DNA of 64,000 nt from Vibrio renipiscarius (GCF_000827885.1 NZ_JTKH01000024.1:620001-684000); one strand, 5' to 3'; positions 1-9,726 are shown, numbered from the stretch's first letter. Made by a program: numbers and translations. The notes: generated by a model not told the origin, from the letters alone.

Positions 1-115
1 TGTAAGGCAGCGATTGATAGGCGTTTGGGGCGATGGCATTGACCGCTTCTCGCGCATCAAAATAATCTAAATCTATTCCTATCAGCGGCTTGCGATATTG
101 GCTATTTATGCTCAT
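1..115 (-). CDS. acnD: 2-methylcitrate dehydratase AcnD, N-terminal fragment
   Basis: Only the first 38 codons lie in the window; the gene runs off the left edge. The start reads MSINSQYRKPLIGIDLDYFD and then an alanine-rich stretch ending QSLPY, which matches the start of the Fe/S-dependent 2-methylcitrate dehydratase AcnD as I recall it. The enzyme dehydrates 2-methylcitrate in propionate catabolism. It lies 92 bp downstream of prpC on the same strand, the usual order in prpB-prpC-acnD-prpF operons. That context carries much of the identification, because the fragment is short. Confidence 0.75.
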   Translation of the reverse strand, partial: MSINSQYRKPLIGIDLDYFDAREAVNAIAPNAYQSLPY

Positions 116-207
116 AACCGAGTTCCTATTTGATTCTCTTTGATCCTAATCACCGCCTGCTAACATCAACCTTAGCAGGCCATCTGCTGTGTTTTTCTCG
201 CTGACAT

Positions 208-1350
208 TCATCGCTTAGAGATTGGCTCCCACGCTTGGTAATCAGGACCCGTGTAATCGGCGCTAGGGCGAATAATGCGGTTGTTCTCGCGTTGCTCATA
301 AACATGCGCCGCCCACCCGGTTAAACGACTCATCACAAAGATAGGGGTAAATAATTTGGTCGGAATATCCATAAAGTGATACGCCGAGGCATGGAAAAAA
401 TCGGCATTACAGAACAGGTCTTTTTCACGCTTCATCACCGCTTCTACGCGTTCTGATACCGCATACAAATGGGTATCACCGACAGCGTGTGACAGCTCTT
501 TCGCCCAGCGTTTAATTAAAGCATTACGCGGATCACTTTGACGATAAATGGCATGACCAAAACCCATGATCTTGTCTTTATTGTCCAGCATCCGCAGGAT
601 GTTTTGCTCCGCTTCATCCGGGGTTTGCCAGTTTTCAATCATCGCCATTGCGGCTTCATTTGCACCACCATGTAGAGGGCCACGTAGAGTGCCAATCGCA
701 GCGGTTACGCAAGAGTGAATATCTGACAGCGTTGAAGCGCATACACGAGCGGCAAACGTTGAGGCATTAAATTCATGCTCGGCATACAAGATCAACGAGC
801 AGTGCATCACCTGCTTTTGCATCTCACTCGGCGCTTTATCAGTGAGCATTTGCAAAAAATAGCCGCCCAGCGAATCTTGGCTTTGATCGTCCGTATCAAT
901 TCGCACACCATCGTGGCTAAAGCGATACCAATAACAAATCATGGCGGGGAACAATGCCAACATTCGTTCTGTGGCCGCCAACTGCTGTGAAAAATCGGTT
1001 TCTTGCTCTAAATTACCGAGTATTGAACAGCCGGTTCTCATCACATCCATTGGATGAGCATCCGCCGGAATCAGCTCTAACGCCTGCTTAAGCGGCGCAG
1101 GTAAACCCCGCAGCGCAATCAGATGGGTTTTGTAATTATCCAGCTCTTGTTGATTAGGTAGATGACCCCGCAGCAATAAATGGGCGACCTCTTCAAACTG
1201 AGCATGATTGGCCAGATCGGTAATATCATAGCCACGGTAAGTCAGGCCCGTGCCCGATTTTCCCACCGTGCATAAGGCGGTGCTTCCTGCGCTTTGGCCA
1301 CGCAGACCCGCGCCCGTTGCGGTTGCATCAGTTGCTTGTGTAGAAGGCAT
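208..1350 (-). CDS. prpC: 2-methylcitrate synthase
   Basis: PrpC condenses propionyl-CoA with oxaloacetate to 2-methylcitrate, the first committed step of the methylcitrate cycle. The 380-aa product has citrate-synthase landmarks: LHGGANEAAM, GFGHAIYR with the catalytic histidine, and a C-terminal RPSADYTG segment. The length fits the short PrpC/GltA-II type. An open frame extends 23 codons upstream, but I place the start at MPSTQATD because GGAGT lies six bases before that ATG. It sits between prpB and acnD on the minus strand and is probably cotranscribed with them. Confidence 0.93.
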   Translation of the reverse strand: MPSTQATDATATGAGLRGQSAGSTALCTVGKSGTGLTYRGYDITDLANHAQFEEVAHLLLRGHLPNQQELDNYKTHLIALRGLPAPLKQALELIPADAHPMDVMRTGCSILGNLEQETDFSQQLAATERMLALFPAMICYWYRFSHDGVRIDTDDQSQDSLGGYFLQMLTDKAPSEMQKQVMHCSLILYAEHEFNASTFAARVCASTLSDIHSCVTAAIGTLRGPLHGGANEAAMAMIENWQTPDEAEQNILRMLDNKDKIMGFGHAIYRQSDPRNALIKRWAKELSHAVGDTHLYAVSERVEAVMKREKDLFCNADFFHASAYHFMDIPTKLFTPIFVMSRLTGWAAHVYEQRENNRIIRPSADYTGPDYQAWEPISKR

Positions 1351-1522
1351 GTTGAACTCCTTTTCTGTCTGGCAAGTTATCCTCTGTTGGGATGCTTTTT
1401 CGTCACCAGACGGTTTCACGTTATTGGTTATTTGCTGACTTATTTATTGAATAGTTATTTGTTGAGTAACTATTTATTGATTAGCCTGATTTTTATTGGG
1501 AAAGACGGTATTAAGTAAGTGG

Positions 1523-2440
1523 TTACTTCGCCTTTGAAGCAACTTCATCCTCTCGCGAAAACAGACTGTCGAGCTTATCTTCATAGGCGTGATAATCGAG
1601 GTGCGCGTAGAGTTCTTTACGCGTTTGCATCGAACTCAATAACGCTTCTTGATTGCCCACTTCAAGTAAATGGCTGTAAACCATTTCCGCCGCCTTGTTC
1701 ATAGCGCGAAAGGCGCTTAATGGGTAAAGCACCATATCCACCTTGGCTTTGGCCAAATCTTCGCCGCCGTACAGTGGGGTTTGGCCAAATTCCGTGATGT
1801 TTGCCAAAATAGGCACATGCTTACCGCACGCTTCAGTGAGCGCATGAGAGAATTGCTCATACTGCTCAAGCCCATTAATTGCTTCAGGGAAAATCATGTC
1901 TGCGCCCGCTTGAACATAGGCTATCGCTCGTTGAATCGCGCCCTCAATTCCCTCTACTGCCAAGGCATCGGTACGCGCCATAATCACGAAGCTGGCGTCA
2001 CTACGAGCATCGATGGCGGCTTTAATGCGGTCGACCATTTCTTGCTTACTCACAATGGCTTTATTAGGGCGATGTCCACAACGCTTTTGGGCCACTTGAT
2101 CTTCCATATGAACCGCAGCAACACCGGCTTTTTCCATCGCCTTAATCGTGCGCGCAATATTGAATGCGCCACCAAATCCGGTATCAATATCGACCAGTAA
2201 CGGCAAGTCACACGCATTAGTAATGCGTTCCACATCCACCAGCACATCGTTTAAAGTGGTAATGCCGAGATCAGGCAAACCGTATGAGGCATTGGCGATG
2301 CCCCCACCCGAAAGATAGATCGCTTGATGACCAATATTTTTCGCCATCATGGCGCAATAGGGATTGATGGTGCCGACAATTTGTAATGGATGATTATTTT
2401 CTACGGCGAGTCGAAACTTCGCTCCGGGTGACAAGTTCAT
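1523..2440 (-). CDS. prpB: 2-methylisocitrate lyase
   Basis: PrpB splits 2-methylisocitrate into pyruvate and succinate, the last step of the methylcitrate cycle. The 305-aa protein belongs to the isocitrate lyase/PEP mutase superfamily. It shows the catalytic KRCGH loop (residues 119-123), the metal-binding DIDTGFGG stretch (about 84-91) and MARTDA (about 154-159). It is the first enzyme gene of the minus-strand operon, 63 bp after the GntR regulator. The 172 bp between it and prpC are A+T-rich with several near copies of tatttattga and no gene. Confidence 0.95.
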   Translation of the reverse strand: MNLSPGAKFRLAVENNHPLQIVGTINPYCAMMAKNIGHQAIYLSGGGIANASYGLPDLGITTLNDVLVDVERITNACDLPLLVDIDTGFGGAFNIARTIKAMEKAGVAAVHMEDQVAQKRCGHRPNKAIVSKQEMVDRIKAAIDARSDASFVIMARTDALAVEGIEGAIQRAIAYVQAGADMIFPEAINGLEQYEQFSHALTEACGKHVPILANITEFGQTPLYGGEDLAKAKVDMVLYPLSAFRAMNKAAEMVYSHLLEVGNQEALLSSMQTRKELYAHLDYHAYEDKLDSLFSREDEVASKAK

Positions 2441-2503
2441 ATCAATGTCCTTATTGGTCGATACCGATGGCGGTCAGGCGAGTAGCGGTTCGCCTAGGCA
2501 TGT

Positions 2504-3217
2504 TCAGCAAGAGATTTCAGTAAGCGATACTTGTTGTTCGATTAATTTTCGGCTGCCAGAGATATGGCGGCGCATCAGCATTTCTGCCAGCTCCTCATCG
2601 CGATCTCGGATCGCTTGTAAAATGAATTTATGTTCGTTGAGCGCCTCTTTTGGTCGCGACTGTGAACGTGGAGATTGGAAGCGATACATACGCAGTTGGT
2701 GATAAAGCTCGTCGCACAGCAAGGTGATGAGCTTTTGATTGCGGCTGGCTTTAATAATGCGGTAATGGAAGTCAAAGTCACCGTGTTGATGAAAGTAAGA
2801 AGCGCCTTCGACTTCATCAATATGGTTCGCATGCTTGGTTAACAAAAGCTCCAAGGCCAAAATCTCTGGTTGCTGAATATGGCGCGCGGCTAACCGTGCC
2901 GCCATCCCTTCTAACGCCTCACGCACTGCGTACAACTCAACTAACTTTTCTGGGCTTAAGGTAATGACTCGCGCCCCAACATGAGCGGCACGCTCAATCA
3001 ATCCGAGTCCTTCAAGGCGCATGATGGCTTCTCGCAATGGCCCACGGCTCACTTGATAATATTTAGCCAGTTCAGGCTCAGAAATTTTGCTGCCGGCGGC
3101 AATTTGACCACTGACAATCGCTTCCACCAGCGACTCCACCAGCGATGCGGTGAGCGTGACAGACTTACTGCCCTCTTTGTCCGTGTTTAAATGGGACGGA
3201 TTGACTTCAATATTCAT
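2504..3217 (-). CDS. GntR-family regulator of the prp operon (FCD type)
   Basis: A 237-aa GntR/FadR-subfamily regulator. The winged helix lies at about residues 25-90 (EPELAKYYQVSRGPLREAIMR region). It is followed by an all-helical FCD ligand domain with the ELYAVREALEGMAARLAA helix and a later HxxI/HxxF pattern. It heads the prp cluster in the same direction as prpB. This is the arrangement seen when a GntR protein replaces the sigma-54-dependent PrpR. I infer that it controls prpBC-acnD in response to a methylcitrate-cycle metabolite; the sequence does not show the ligand. Confidence 0.85.
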   Translation of the reverse strand: MNIEVNPSHLNTDKEGSKSVTLTASLVESLVEAIVSGQIAAGSKISEPELAKYYQVSRGPLREAIMRLEGLGLIERAAHVGARVITLSPEKLVELYAVREALEGMAARLAARHIQQPEILALELLLTKHANHIDEVEGASYFHQHGDFDFHYRIIKASRNQKLITLLCDELYHQLRMYRFQSPRSQSRPKEALNEHKFILQAIRDRDEELAEMLMRRHISGSRKLIEQQVSLTEISC

Positions 3218-3383
3218 ATTTAATACTCAATTGACTCATGGTATTGCGAATCGGCCACAATACACAAAGTGTCAACAATTCGTTAACTTGAATACAAAGT
3301 AGACTATCCAAACGGCGACAATCAAGAAGATTGTCGACAATTTAGACTAAGGTATAACCTCGTTGTTATTCTGGAATAGACAT

Positions 3384-3417
3384 AAAAAAGCCCTACTGAC
3401 ATGGCATCAGTAGGGCT
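3384..3417 (-). terminator. rho-independent terminator
   Basis: An 11-bp perfect stem, agccctactga/tcagtagggct, with a short loop. On the minus strand it is followed by six T residues. It lies just downstream of the small membrane-protein gene ending at 3464 and ends that minus-strand unit before the prp regulator. Confidence 0.85.
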
Positions 3418-3463
3418 GAAACAGAGCTTAGCGCGCTATTTTGAGTAAGCGGCGAGCGACAAA

Positions 3464-3841
3464 TTAATCACGACTCTTTCTGTATTGTAAGAATGTCACC
3501 ACACTCAATACCGCAAAGAAGGCAGGGTCGCTCCAACCAAAGCCGACAAAAATACCCGTCACACCCGCGTAAGTTGTGATCACCACACCAAGTAGGTTGG
3601 TCACCAGTAGCGCTTTGAGCAGTTGGTGCATCGCTTGGGCTGAGTCAATATTGCGCATCATTAAGCTAATAGCAGCAATGCCACCTAAAAAGATTGAGGT
3701 ATGCTGAGAAAGAAAATACGCATACTGATCGTTAATTTCAACGCCATACACTGGCCACATAAGGCTAGGGATGAAAAACAGAGCGAAAGCGAATGTGGTG
3801 TAAATAGCACCGTGAAGTGTTAGAAAAGTTTTATTGTTCAT
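3464..3841 (-). CDS. small four-helix membrane protein, function unknown
   Basis: About 125 aa starting MNNKTFLTLHGAIY. Four hydrophobic segments are visible: TTFAFALFFIPSL, TSIFLGGIAAISLMM, LLVTNLLGVVITTYAGVTG and FFAVLSVVTFL, ending in a basic tail. An ATG two codons upstream and a further in-frame start 20 codons upstream also exist; aagaa before the inner ATGs favours the shorter forms. It follows the YdhR-family monooxygenase gene on the same strand and is probably cotranscribed. I do not recognise a named family. Confidence 0.7.
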   Translation of the reverse strand: MNNKTFLTLHGAIYTTFAFALFFIPSLMWPVYGVEINDQYAYFLSQHTSIFLGGIAAISLMMRNIDSAQAMHQLLKALLVTNLLGVVITTYAGVTGIFVGFGWSDPAFFAVLSVVTFLQYRKSRD

Positions 3842-3936
3842 CTTCATATTTCTTATTAAGTTGCTGACAGAAAGTTCATCGACTTTTTCGTTTGTCAGCA
3901 ACGATTTGATTTACAGTGTGAATTGAGCAGGGTTCA

Positions 3937-4242
3937 TTACGCTAACGGCGCGCGATTTATCTCGCTAAGCGGTTGATTAATATCAAAGATAACGCCTCGA
4001 ATATTACTAATGCCCATTTGTTGCAAACGTGCAGAGTGCATCTCTAAGTAACGCTGAGCTGAGGCTTGATCTTCAAACAAATAGAGACCGCCACCCAGTT
4101 GCTCTTTCTCACTTTGCGTCCAGATCTTCCAAATAATACCCGGTTCTTGGTTAATCGACTCTGCGAGTCCTGTCATTGCCTGCACCATCTCTTCACCAAA
4201 TGGGCCTTGAAAATCAAAATCAACTTGCAGTAATTTTGCCAT
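3937..4242 (-). CDS. ydhR: YdhR-family putative monooxygenase
   Basis: A 101-aa protein of the YdhR family, small dimeric ferredoxin-like (ABM-type) proteins suggested to be monooxygenases. It matches E. coli YdhR as I remember it across the length: FxGPFG near residue 14, LAESINQEPG at about 26-36, WTxSEK, GGxYLF, and the end FDINQPLSEIN. The physiological substrate is not established. It is divergent from a LysR-type gene at 4386, a common layout for a LysR target. It precedes the small membrane-protein gene. Confidence 0.88.
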   Translation of the reverse strand: MAKLLQVDFDFQGPFGEEMVQAMTGLAESINQEPGIIWKIWTQSEKEQLGGGLYLFEDQASAQRYLEMHSARLQQMGISNIRGVIFDINQPLSEINRAPLA

Positions 4243-4385
4243 CTCTACTCATCCTATATTTTCAAATATTGTATTGGGCTGAGCCACAACAAGTCGCTCA
4301 CGTATTTCGATAGAGCGATTATTACCTTTATAAAACTGACAAAAAAGTTCATAATTTTGCCATTACCTGTCTAAAAAACTGACCA

Positions 4386-5276
4386 ATGAGACTCAAAACC
4401 ACTTTAGAGCAGTGGCAAACGCTGCATCAAATCGACCAGGCTGGCAGTATTCAAGCCGCCGCCGTCACGCTGAATAAAAGCCACACCACCTTGATTTATG
4501 CCGTGCGAAAGCTGGAAGAGCAGTTGGGAATTGAGCTCGTGGCGGTACAAGGTCGCCGCGCAGTGTTAACCGACCATGGTAAAACCTTACTGCGCCGCGC
4601 CCATTCAATGCTTGAACAAGCGCGTGAGTTAGAAATGATCAGCCAACAACTCAGTAGCGGTGTAGAGTCACAAATTACCGTCGCCATTGACCACTTGTGC
4701 GATCCAAACTGGCTCTATCAACCGATGCAGCAATTTTTGGTCGCCAATAGCGCAACCTCCATTCAGGTAATAGAAACTTCACTAAGCAAAACCACCGAAA
4801 TGGTGGTGACAGAACAAGCCGATATCGCCATTATCAATTTGCCGATCACCAACTACCCTGCCGAAGCCTTTGGTACCACCACCATGGTGCCGGTCATTGC
4901 CAGCCATCATCCACTGGCCAGTAAAGCCTCGCTCTGCTTGGCGGATTTAGCGACCACGTGCCAGATCGTGGTGCGTGATTTGGGTGATAGTTCAGCGAAT
5001 AAGCGTGATGTGGGTTGGTTGAAATCTCGCCAGCGCATCACAGTAGATAACTTTGATCACGCCTTTCGCGCTGTTGAGCAAGGCGTCGGCTTTTGTCGCC
5101 TCCCACAACATGTGGTTGAGCATCGCAACAGCGAGAAAATAAAAGTGATTAATTTAGAGCAGTCGGAGCGGTATCAGGTCGCATTGCACATCACGCTACC
5201 AAAAGGGGCCAAAACAGGCCCAGCCGCTCACGCCTTCTACCAGCAACTGTTGCAACAAACGCCATCAAGAACCTAG
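4386..5276 (+). CDS. LysR-type transcriptional regulator
   Basis: A 296-aa LysR-family protein. The N-terminal winged HTH (residues 5-65) contains GSIQAAAVTLNKSHTTLIYAVRKLEEQLGIELVAVQ in the usual register. A periplasmic-binding-protein-like effector domain follows, with IQVIETSLSKTTEMVVTEQADIAI. It is transcribed away from the ydhR-like gene. The 143-bp gap holds A+T-rich sequence suited to LysR boxes, but I could not define one. Regulation of ydhR is inferred from this layout only. The ligand is unknown. Confidence 0.85.
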   Translation: MRLKTTLEQWQTLHQIDQAGSIQAAAVTLNKSHTTLIYAVRKLEEQLGIELVAVQGRRAVLTDHGKTLLRRAHSMLEQARELEMISQQLSSGVESQITVAIDHLCDPNWLYQPMQQFLVANSATSIQVIETSLSKTTEMVVTEQADIAIINLPITNYPAEAFGTTTMVPVIASHHPLASKASLCLADLATTCQIVVRDLGDSSANKRDVGWLKSRQRITVDNFDHAFRAVEQGVGFCRLPQHVVEHRNSEKIKVINLEQSERYQVALHITLPKGAKTGPAAHAFYQQLLQQTPSRT

Positions 5277-5303
5277 ATTGGTTTTCGCTAACATACGCCA
5301 GCA

Positions 5304-5332
5304 TAAAAAAAGAGAGCCCGACGGCTCTCTTT
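5304..5332. terminator. bidirectional terminator between LysR gene and nan operon
   Basis: Perfect 8-bp stem agagagcc/ggctctct with a cgac loop. A run of seven A on the left gives a strong T tail for the minus-strand nan operon, and a shorter TTT serves the plus-strand LysR gene. Confidence 0.8.
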
Positions 5333-5391
5333 GGATTCGTTACTACAAAGTTGCAGCTATACATTACAGCTACACAGTGTATGTAACTTGA

Positions 5392-6471
5392 CTACCGAGC
5401 GAGATAACACTCCGTAAGTGCTTCACCTTGCGCAGATTCACCACCGACAAACACCATGCCTTGTTTGGTCGTCATTGCGACACCATAAGCACAGCCTTGC
5501 GGTAAATCAGCAATGTGCTGCCATTGTGCGCCATCGAAGCACCAAACCTTACTATCGAAGGTTTTGCTCAGTCCTTGATGGCTATACCACTGCCCTTGCT
5601 GGTATTTTTGTTGGCTACCAATGAAAAATGCGCCGCCGGCGACGATCCATTGACCATTCAGTTCTCCACAATACGCCCCTGCCACACCTTCATGGCTTGG
5701 GTGAAGTTCATGAATCGATGGTAAGTACATCGACTCCACCACTTTGCCCTCTTTAAACTGCAATTGCTTGCTATGTAAGCTGCGCAGACCCGGCTTCACT
5801 TCCCCTTCCACTAAGGTTAAGCGATCACCATGGCGGAAGACGCCAGCACCACAGTTCGCTTGGAAAGGACTATCGCCGATAACGCGCCATTGCTGGGTAC
5901 TCAGTTGATAGCCATAAACTTTGTCGTTCCATTGATAGTCATCAATCGCTTGAGACATGAACTGCACTAAACACGCTTGTTTCGCATCGGCATCATTGGC
6001 AATTAACGGCTCATTCAGCTGCGCCATCAACCCATCGAAAACCCGCTTGTTGTAGCCACCGACAAAGGCCAAGTTATCACGATCGAGAGCGAAACCAGCA
6101 CCACCAAGCAATCCAACCGGAGTCGTCACTGCCACTTGTTGCCAACTGTCTTGTTGGCAATCGTAGTAATAACCATCATCCAGAACGGTCGTGTAATGGC
6201 CACCTTCCGCGACACCAGCACCAGAGAAAACATAACAGCCACCCTCGACTGGAATGCACACGGCATCATTACGCGCCACACCGGGAAACGGCGCTTTGGC
6301 TTGCCAATCTGAGCCACCGTCCATATCAAACGATAGCCACTGCTGGCCTAAGCTGCCAAGCCCAGCATAAATGACCTCGATGCTCTTCTCAGAGGTTGCG
6401 ATGTCGCTAAATCCCACGCCGTTTTTCAATCCAGCAGGCAACGCCGCTAACTGTGTGAACTGAATTTTCAT
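5392..6471 (-). CDS. NanM-like kelch protein without signal peptide (putative cytosolic sialic-acid mutarotase)
   Basis: A 359-aa kelch beta-propeller of the NanM (N-acetylneuraminate epimerase) family. It starts MKIQFTQLAALPAGLKNGVG with no hydrophobic leader. Kelch-type motifs recur as VGGYNKRVFDG, AGGAFFIG and VGGESAQG, and the core GVAGAYCGELNG...GGA...GLSKTF is shared with the upstream nanM. It starts 3 bp after nanM ends, so the pair looks like a tandem duplication whose second copy lost, or never had, an export signal. Family knowledge: NanM converts alpha- to beta-Neu5Ac in the periplasm. A cytosolic role here is inference. It is the last gene of the minus-strand nan operon. Confidence 0.8.
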   Translation of the reverse strand: MKIQFTQLAALPAGLKNGVGFSDIATSEKSIEVIYAGLGSLGQQWLSFDMDGGSDWQAKAPFPGVARNDAVCIPVEGGCYVFSGAGVAEGGHYTTVLDDGYYYDCQQDSWQQVAVTTPVGLLGGAGFALDRDNLAFVGGYNKRVFDGLMAQLNEPLIANDADAKQACLVQFMSQAIDDYQWNDKVYGYQLSTQQWRVIGDSPFQANCGAGVFRHGDRLTLVEGEVKPGLRSLHSKQLQFKEGKVVESMYLPSIHELHPSHEGVAGAYCGELNGQWIVAGGAFFIGSQQKYQQGQWYSHQGLSKTFDSKVWCFDGAQWQHIADLPQGCAYGVAMTTKQGMVFVGGESAQGEALTECYLAR

Positions 6472-6474
6472 TGA

Positions 6475-7626
6475 TTAATCCTGTTGTTCTACATGCTGAC
6501 CATTCCAAGTTAACTTGGTGACTTTGGTACTGGCCGAACTATCTGGTTTCTCACCGCCAACCAGCAACACGCCATCGTTCACGGTAAAGGACAAGCCATA
6601 CGCAAGCGGCTCGGTCAGGTTTTTATCTTGTTGCCACGCACCTTGATTGAACACGTAGGTTTCTGAATTGAAGGCTTTCGCTAAGCCGTTGTGAGCAAAC
6701 ATGTTGCCTTTATCAAAGGCCAATTTAGCGCCATGGAAGTTCGCCCCGCCCGCAACAAGTACGACGCCATTGCTGGTGCCAGCAAAGGCCCCCGCGACTC
6801 CTTCTTGCTGCAACTGAGACTCTGGTGTTGGTAGTGGGTGCTCACTTATCCACGGCTGGCTTTCACCAAATTGATACGATTTCACTTCTGCCGTGCGCAG
6901 GCCGGGTTTGATTTCACCACTGATGATCAACGCATTTTGCTCGTCCACCACTAAAGCCGCTCCGCAGTTTGGCAAATACGGCGAAGCACCAAGATCTTGC
7001 CACTGATTCGAGCTTGGATTGTAGCTCAGCACTTGTCGATTCCATTGGTAATCAACCGGCTTCATGCCCATAAAATCGCCGACGATCTTCTGCCATTGTT
7101 CTGGCGTCGCCTTTTTATCGGTGGTGATCACGTCATGCAGGTATTGGTCAAACAATCCCTTGTTGTAACCACCAAAGAAAACGATCTGTTGATTGTCTGG
7201 TGAATAGGAAGCGGCGCCGAGTAGCCCGACAGGGGCCTTGGTATTGACTTGCGACCACGCATTGGCATCGGTATCGAAGCGATAAACCGTTTCGAAAATA
7301 ATCGGGGAAGCAGCCTTGCTGTCCGCTTTGCCTGAACCACCAAAAATATAGATGTCATCGTTAATCACGCTTGCGGTCGCGCCATCACGTGCCGGGCCAG
7401 AAAAGTCCGCTTGTGGCTGCCAACCTTTATCCAGTTGCTGCAGATCAAGCATATAAAATTGAGTGCCCATTGACCCAAGCCCAACATAAATCTTGGACTC
7501 TATTTGCGCACCAACACCGTTTTTCACGCCGTTGGGTAGATCAGGCCAAGTTTGATTGGCATAAGAAGCTGCGGAAAAAGCAGCAAGCAAAGGTAGTGTG
7601 AGTAGTACAGGGGTTAATGGTTTCAT
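6475..7626 (-). CDS. nanM: N-acetylneuraminate epimerase (periplasmic sialic-acid mutarotase)
   Basis: A 383-aa NanM-type kelch propeller that speeds equilibration of alpha- and beta-Neu5Ac in the periplasm so the transporter receives its preferred anomer. The leader [20 protein letters not shown] ends in an SYA cleavage site, then [16 protein letters not shown]. Repeated kelch motifs include [31 protein letters not shown] and LVGGEKPDS. The frame is open 41 codons further upstream, but aagga 10 bases before the ATG at 7626 and the signal peptide fix the start. It lies between nanR and the leaderless paralogue. Confidence 0.92.
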   Translation of the reverse strand: MKPLTPVLLTLPLLAAFSAASYANQTWPDLPNGVKNGVGAQIESKIYVGLGSMGTQFYMLDLQQLDKGWQPQADFSGPARDGATASVINDDIYIFGGSGKADSKAASPIIFETVYRFDTDANAWSQVNTKAPVGLLGAASYSPDNQQIVFFGGYNKGLFDQYLHDVITTDKKATPEQWQKIVGDFMGMKPVDYQWNRQVLSYNPSSNQWQDLGASPYLPNCGAALVVDEQNALIISGEIKPGLRTAEVKSYQFGESQPWISEHPLPTPESQLQQEGVAGAFAGTSNGVVLVAGGANFHGAKLAFDKGNMFAHNGLAKAFNSETYVFNQGAWQQDKNLTEPLAYGLSFTVNDGVLLVGGEKPDSSASTKVTKLTWNGQHVEQQD

Positions 7627-7789
7627 GTTATTGATTTCCTTATTATGAGCGGATTGTTTCTCCCTGATTTCCGGGGCAACACTCGCGTTAACAAAAATAT
7701 TTTCCACAACCACACGTTTAGAAGATTTTTTTCTCCACATAAAAAGCAAAATAAAGCCCGCTCTTTGGCAGGCTAAATAAATTTGACGG

Positions 7790-8623
7790 TTACTTCAGTA
7801 GCGGAACAACCACTTCTGCCGTTTCGAGTACCGATTCAGAGTACTCTGGGTGCGCATCTAACAAGCTGTTGACCAACACATCCACCAGCAACAATGCCCC
7901 CACTTTCGACGCAAATGCACCACCGGTTAATGGCCCTTCCGGTCTTGCTGCGACTAACATCTCTGAACAAATGGCGCTCAGAGGACTATGGCTGATATTC
8001 GTCAACGCCACCACGGGTACTTTACGTGTATGAGCTTGTGTCGCAGCATGAATCACTTCACGCGTCGAGCCTGAGCTTGATACGGCAAACCATAAATCCC
8101 CCGATTGGCTTCTTACCGCATTCATTGCCGCAAGATGCGTGTCCTCGTACATGGTGACTTTCTTGCCGATTCGTAATAAACGAAACGCAAGATAACGACC
8201 GACAATGCTCGAAGCGCCCACGCCAACACAGCTAATAAAGCTCGCGTTATGCACCAAATCACAAATACGTTTAAGCGCCTTACGATCGATCAGTTGCGCA
8301 GTATCGAGCAAACTGGCCGACGCACTTTGCGCAGACACTTCACAAATATCGCCATCAGACTCTTGCGGCTGACGCACTTGGTTCTGCGACAAACCGACCG
8401 CCAGAGCCATACGAAAATCAGAATAGCCTTTGTAGCCCATATCTCGACACAAGCGCACAACAGTGGCTTCACTTGTTTCGGTATTACGCGCCAAATCGGT
8501 GATCGTTTGGTATTGAACGTCATTGGCATTTTCTAGGATATAGTCCGCGACTTGGCGTAATTTCTTACTCAGCGGTTCTATATTTGAACGCAATCGAACC
8601 AACAAATTTTTAGGCGTATTCAC
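7790..8623 (-). CDS. nanR: NanR, RpiR-family regulator of sialic-acid catabolism
   Basis: A 277-aa RpiR-family regulator: an N-terminal HTH_6 domain ([13 protein letters not shown]...[21 protein letters not shown]) followed by a SIS sugar-phosphate domain with [24 protein letters not shown] and SSSGSTRE. In V. vulnificus the homologous NanR represses both nan arms and is relieved by ManNAc-6-phosphate. I choose the GTG at 8623 because GAGG lies about six bases upstream; an open frame reaches 8677. Unlike E. coli NanR (GntR family), this is the Vibrio/Haemophilus type. It sits inside the operon it should control. Confidence 0.93.
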   Translation of the reverse strand: MNTPKNLLVRLRSNIEPLSKKLRQVADYILENANDVQYQTITDLARNTETSEATVVRLCRDMGYKGYSDFRMALAVGLSQNQVRQPQESDGDICEVSAQSASASLLDTAQLIDRKALKRICDLVHNASFISCVGVGASSIVGRYLAFRLLRIGKKVTMYEDTHLAAMNAVRSQSGDLWFAVSSSGSTREVIHAATQAHTRKVPVVALTNISHSPLSAICSEMLVAARPEGPLTGGAFASKVGALLLVDVLVNSLLDAHPEYSESVLETAEVVVPLLK

Positions 8624-8723
8624 AGGTGCCTCTTCTATGCTTGTTTTGACCGCTAAAAGTAACAAAGTGATGGTCACTTTGACACATCCACCACGAATTA
8701 ATTGCTCCGATTTGCTCTAAAAG

Positions 8724-8756
8724 GCAGCATGTAAGTCAATTATTCTTACATGCTGC
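8724..8756 (-). promoter_or_regulatory. perfect 12-bp inverted repeat between nanA and nanR
   Basis: gcagcatgtaag and cttacatgctgc form a perfect 12-bp stem with a 9-nt loop. It lies 54 bp after the nanA stop and about 100 bp before nanR. No T tract follows, so it is not a standard terminator. It could be an mRNA-stabilising or processing hairpin, or an operator; the sequence alone does not decide. Confidence 0.6.
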
Positions 8757-8809
8757 GACGCAATTAGAGATTTACTCGGCTATTCGCGTAACGCTCTGCT
8801 TTCTACCGA

Positions 8810-9706
8810 TTACAGGTTCATGAACCCCGCATCGCGCATTTTCGCTAACACATCCGCTTTTTGCGCATCGGTCAGTGAACGAATTGGCGTGCGTGGGTTA
8901 CCCGCATCAATACCGTGCAATTGCATTGCCACTTTACCTGCCGCAACGCCGCCGTATTCAACCAATACGCGGATAATGGCGATCACTTTGTCCATCAACG
9001 CCGTCACTTTTGCTTGGTCGCCACGGTTAAAGGCTTCAATAATTTCTAAGTACAGTGGTGCTGCGTAGTTATAAGTACTACCCACAGCGCCTACCGCGCC
9101 CACCGCTAGGCCAGCAGGTAGGAACTCATCCACACCAAAAGGAATATCGTATTTACCATTAGCAACGCGAACGCAACGTTGGTATTCATACAGGTCAACA
9201 TTGTTGAACTTCGCGCCCGATAGGTTTTCAATGCGCTCGCCACCTTTGATAAGGAACTGCTCAAGGTCAAGATTCACCCCAGACATACCAGAGTGGTAGT
9301 AGTAAAAGCCTTTTGACGGCGCAGCGGCTGCGATTTGCGCGCAATATTCCACCAAATCATCTACCGAGCCTGGTTTGAAGAAACAAGGACCAATCGCAGA
9401 GGTGGCTAAGATATCCAACGTTTCTGCGTGCTCAGTAAGCTCAACAGCATCGACAATACTCAGTGCGCCCGTGTGTAAAATCAGATCCAGTTTGCCATCC
9501 GCCGCTTTTACCCAGCGCTCAGCAATCGCTTTACGCTCTTCCACTGAACAGTGGATACCTTCACCAGTAGTGCCACACACGTAAGCACCTTTTACGCCTT
9601 GTGCAATCAAGACTTCGGCAATTTGGTCAATCGCGCCAAAATTGACTTTGTTGTTGATATCAAATGGAGTATGTGGAGCCGCAATAAGACCAGTTAGTTT
9701 TTTCAT
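8810..9706 (-). CDS. nanA: N-acetylneuraminate lyase
   Basis: NanA splits Neu5Ac into ManNAc and pyruvate in the cytoplasm. The 298-aa TIM-barrel protein has the DHDPS/NAL landmarks: CGTTGEG (residues 44-50), the YYYHSGMSG strand with the catalytic tyrosine, and the Schiff-base lysine in GAKFNNVDLYEYQR at about 164. The ManNAc formed is passed to NanK and NanE of the divergent arm. It is the fourth gene of the minus-strand operon, after the TRAP transporter genes. Confidence 0.95.
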   Translation of the reverse strand: MKKLTGLIAAPHTPFDINNKVNFGAIDQIAEVLIAQGVKGAYVCGTTGEGIHCSVEERKAIAERWVKAADGKLDLILHTGALSIVDAVELTEHAETLDILATSAIGPCFFKPGSVDDLVEYCAQIAAAAPSKGFYYYHSGMSGVNLDLEQFLIKGGERIENLSGAKFNNVDLYEYQRCVRVANGKYDIPFGVDEFLPAGLAVGAVGAVGSTYNYAAPLYLEIIEAFNRGDQAKVTALMDKVIAIIRVLVEYGGVAAGKVAMQLHGIDAGNPRTPIRSLTDAQKADVLAKMRDAGFMNL

Positions 9707-9726
9707 TTTTATATCCTAGAGAGTTA

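Noticed and set aside
1420..1522. A+T-rich repeats (tatttattga) between prpB and prpC as a regulatory array
   Set aside because: The copies are imperfect and irregularly spaced. Simple A+T-rich drift is enough to explain them.
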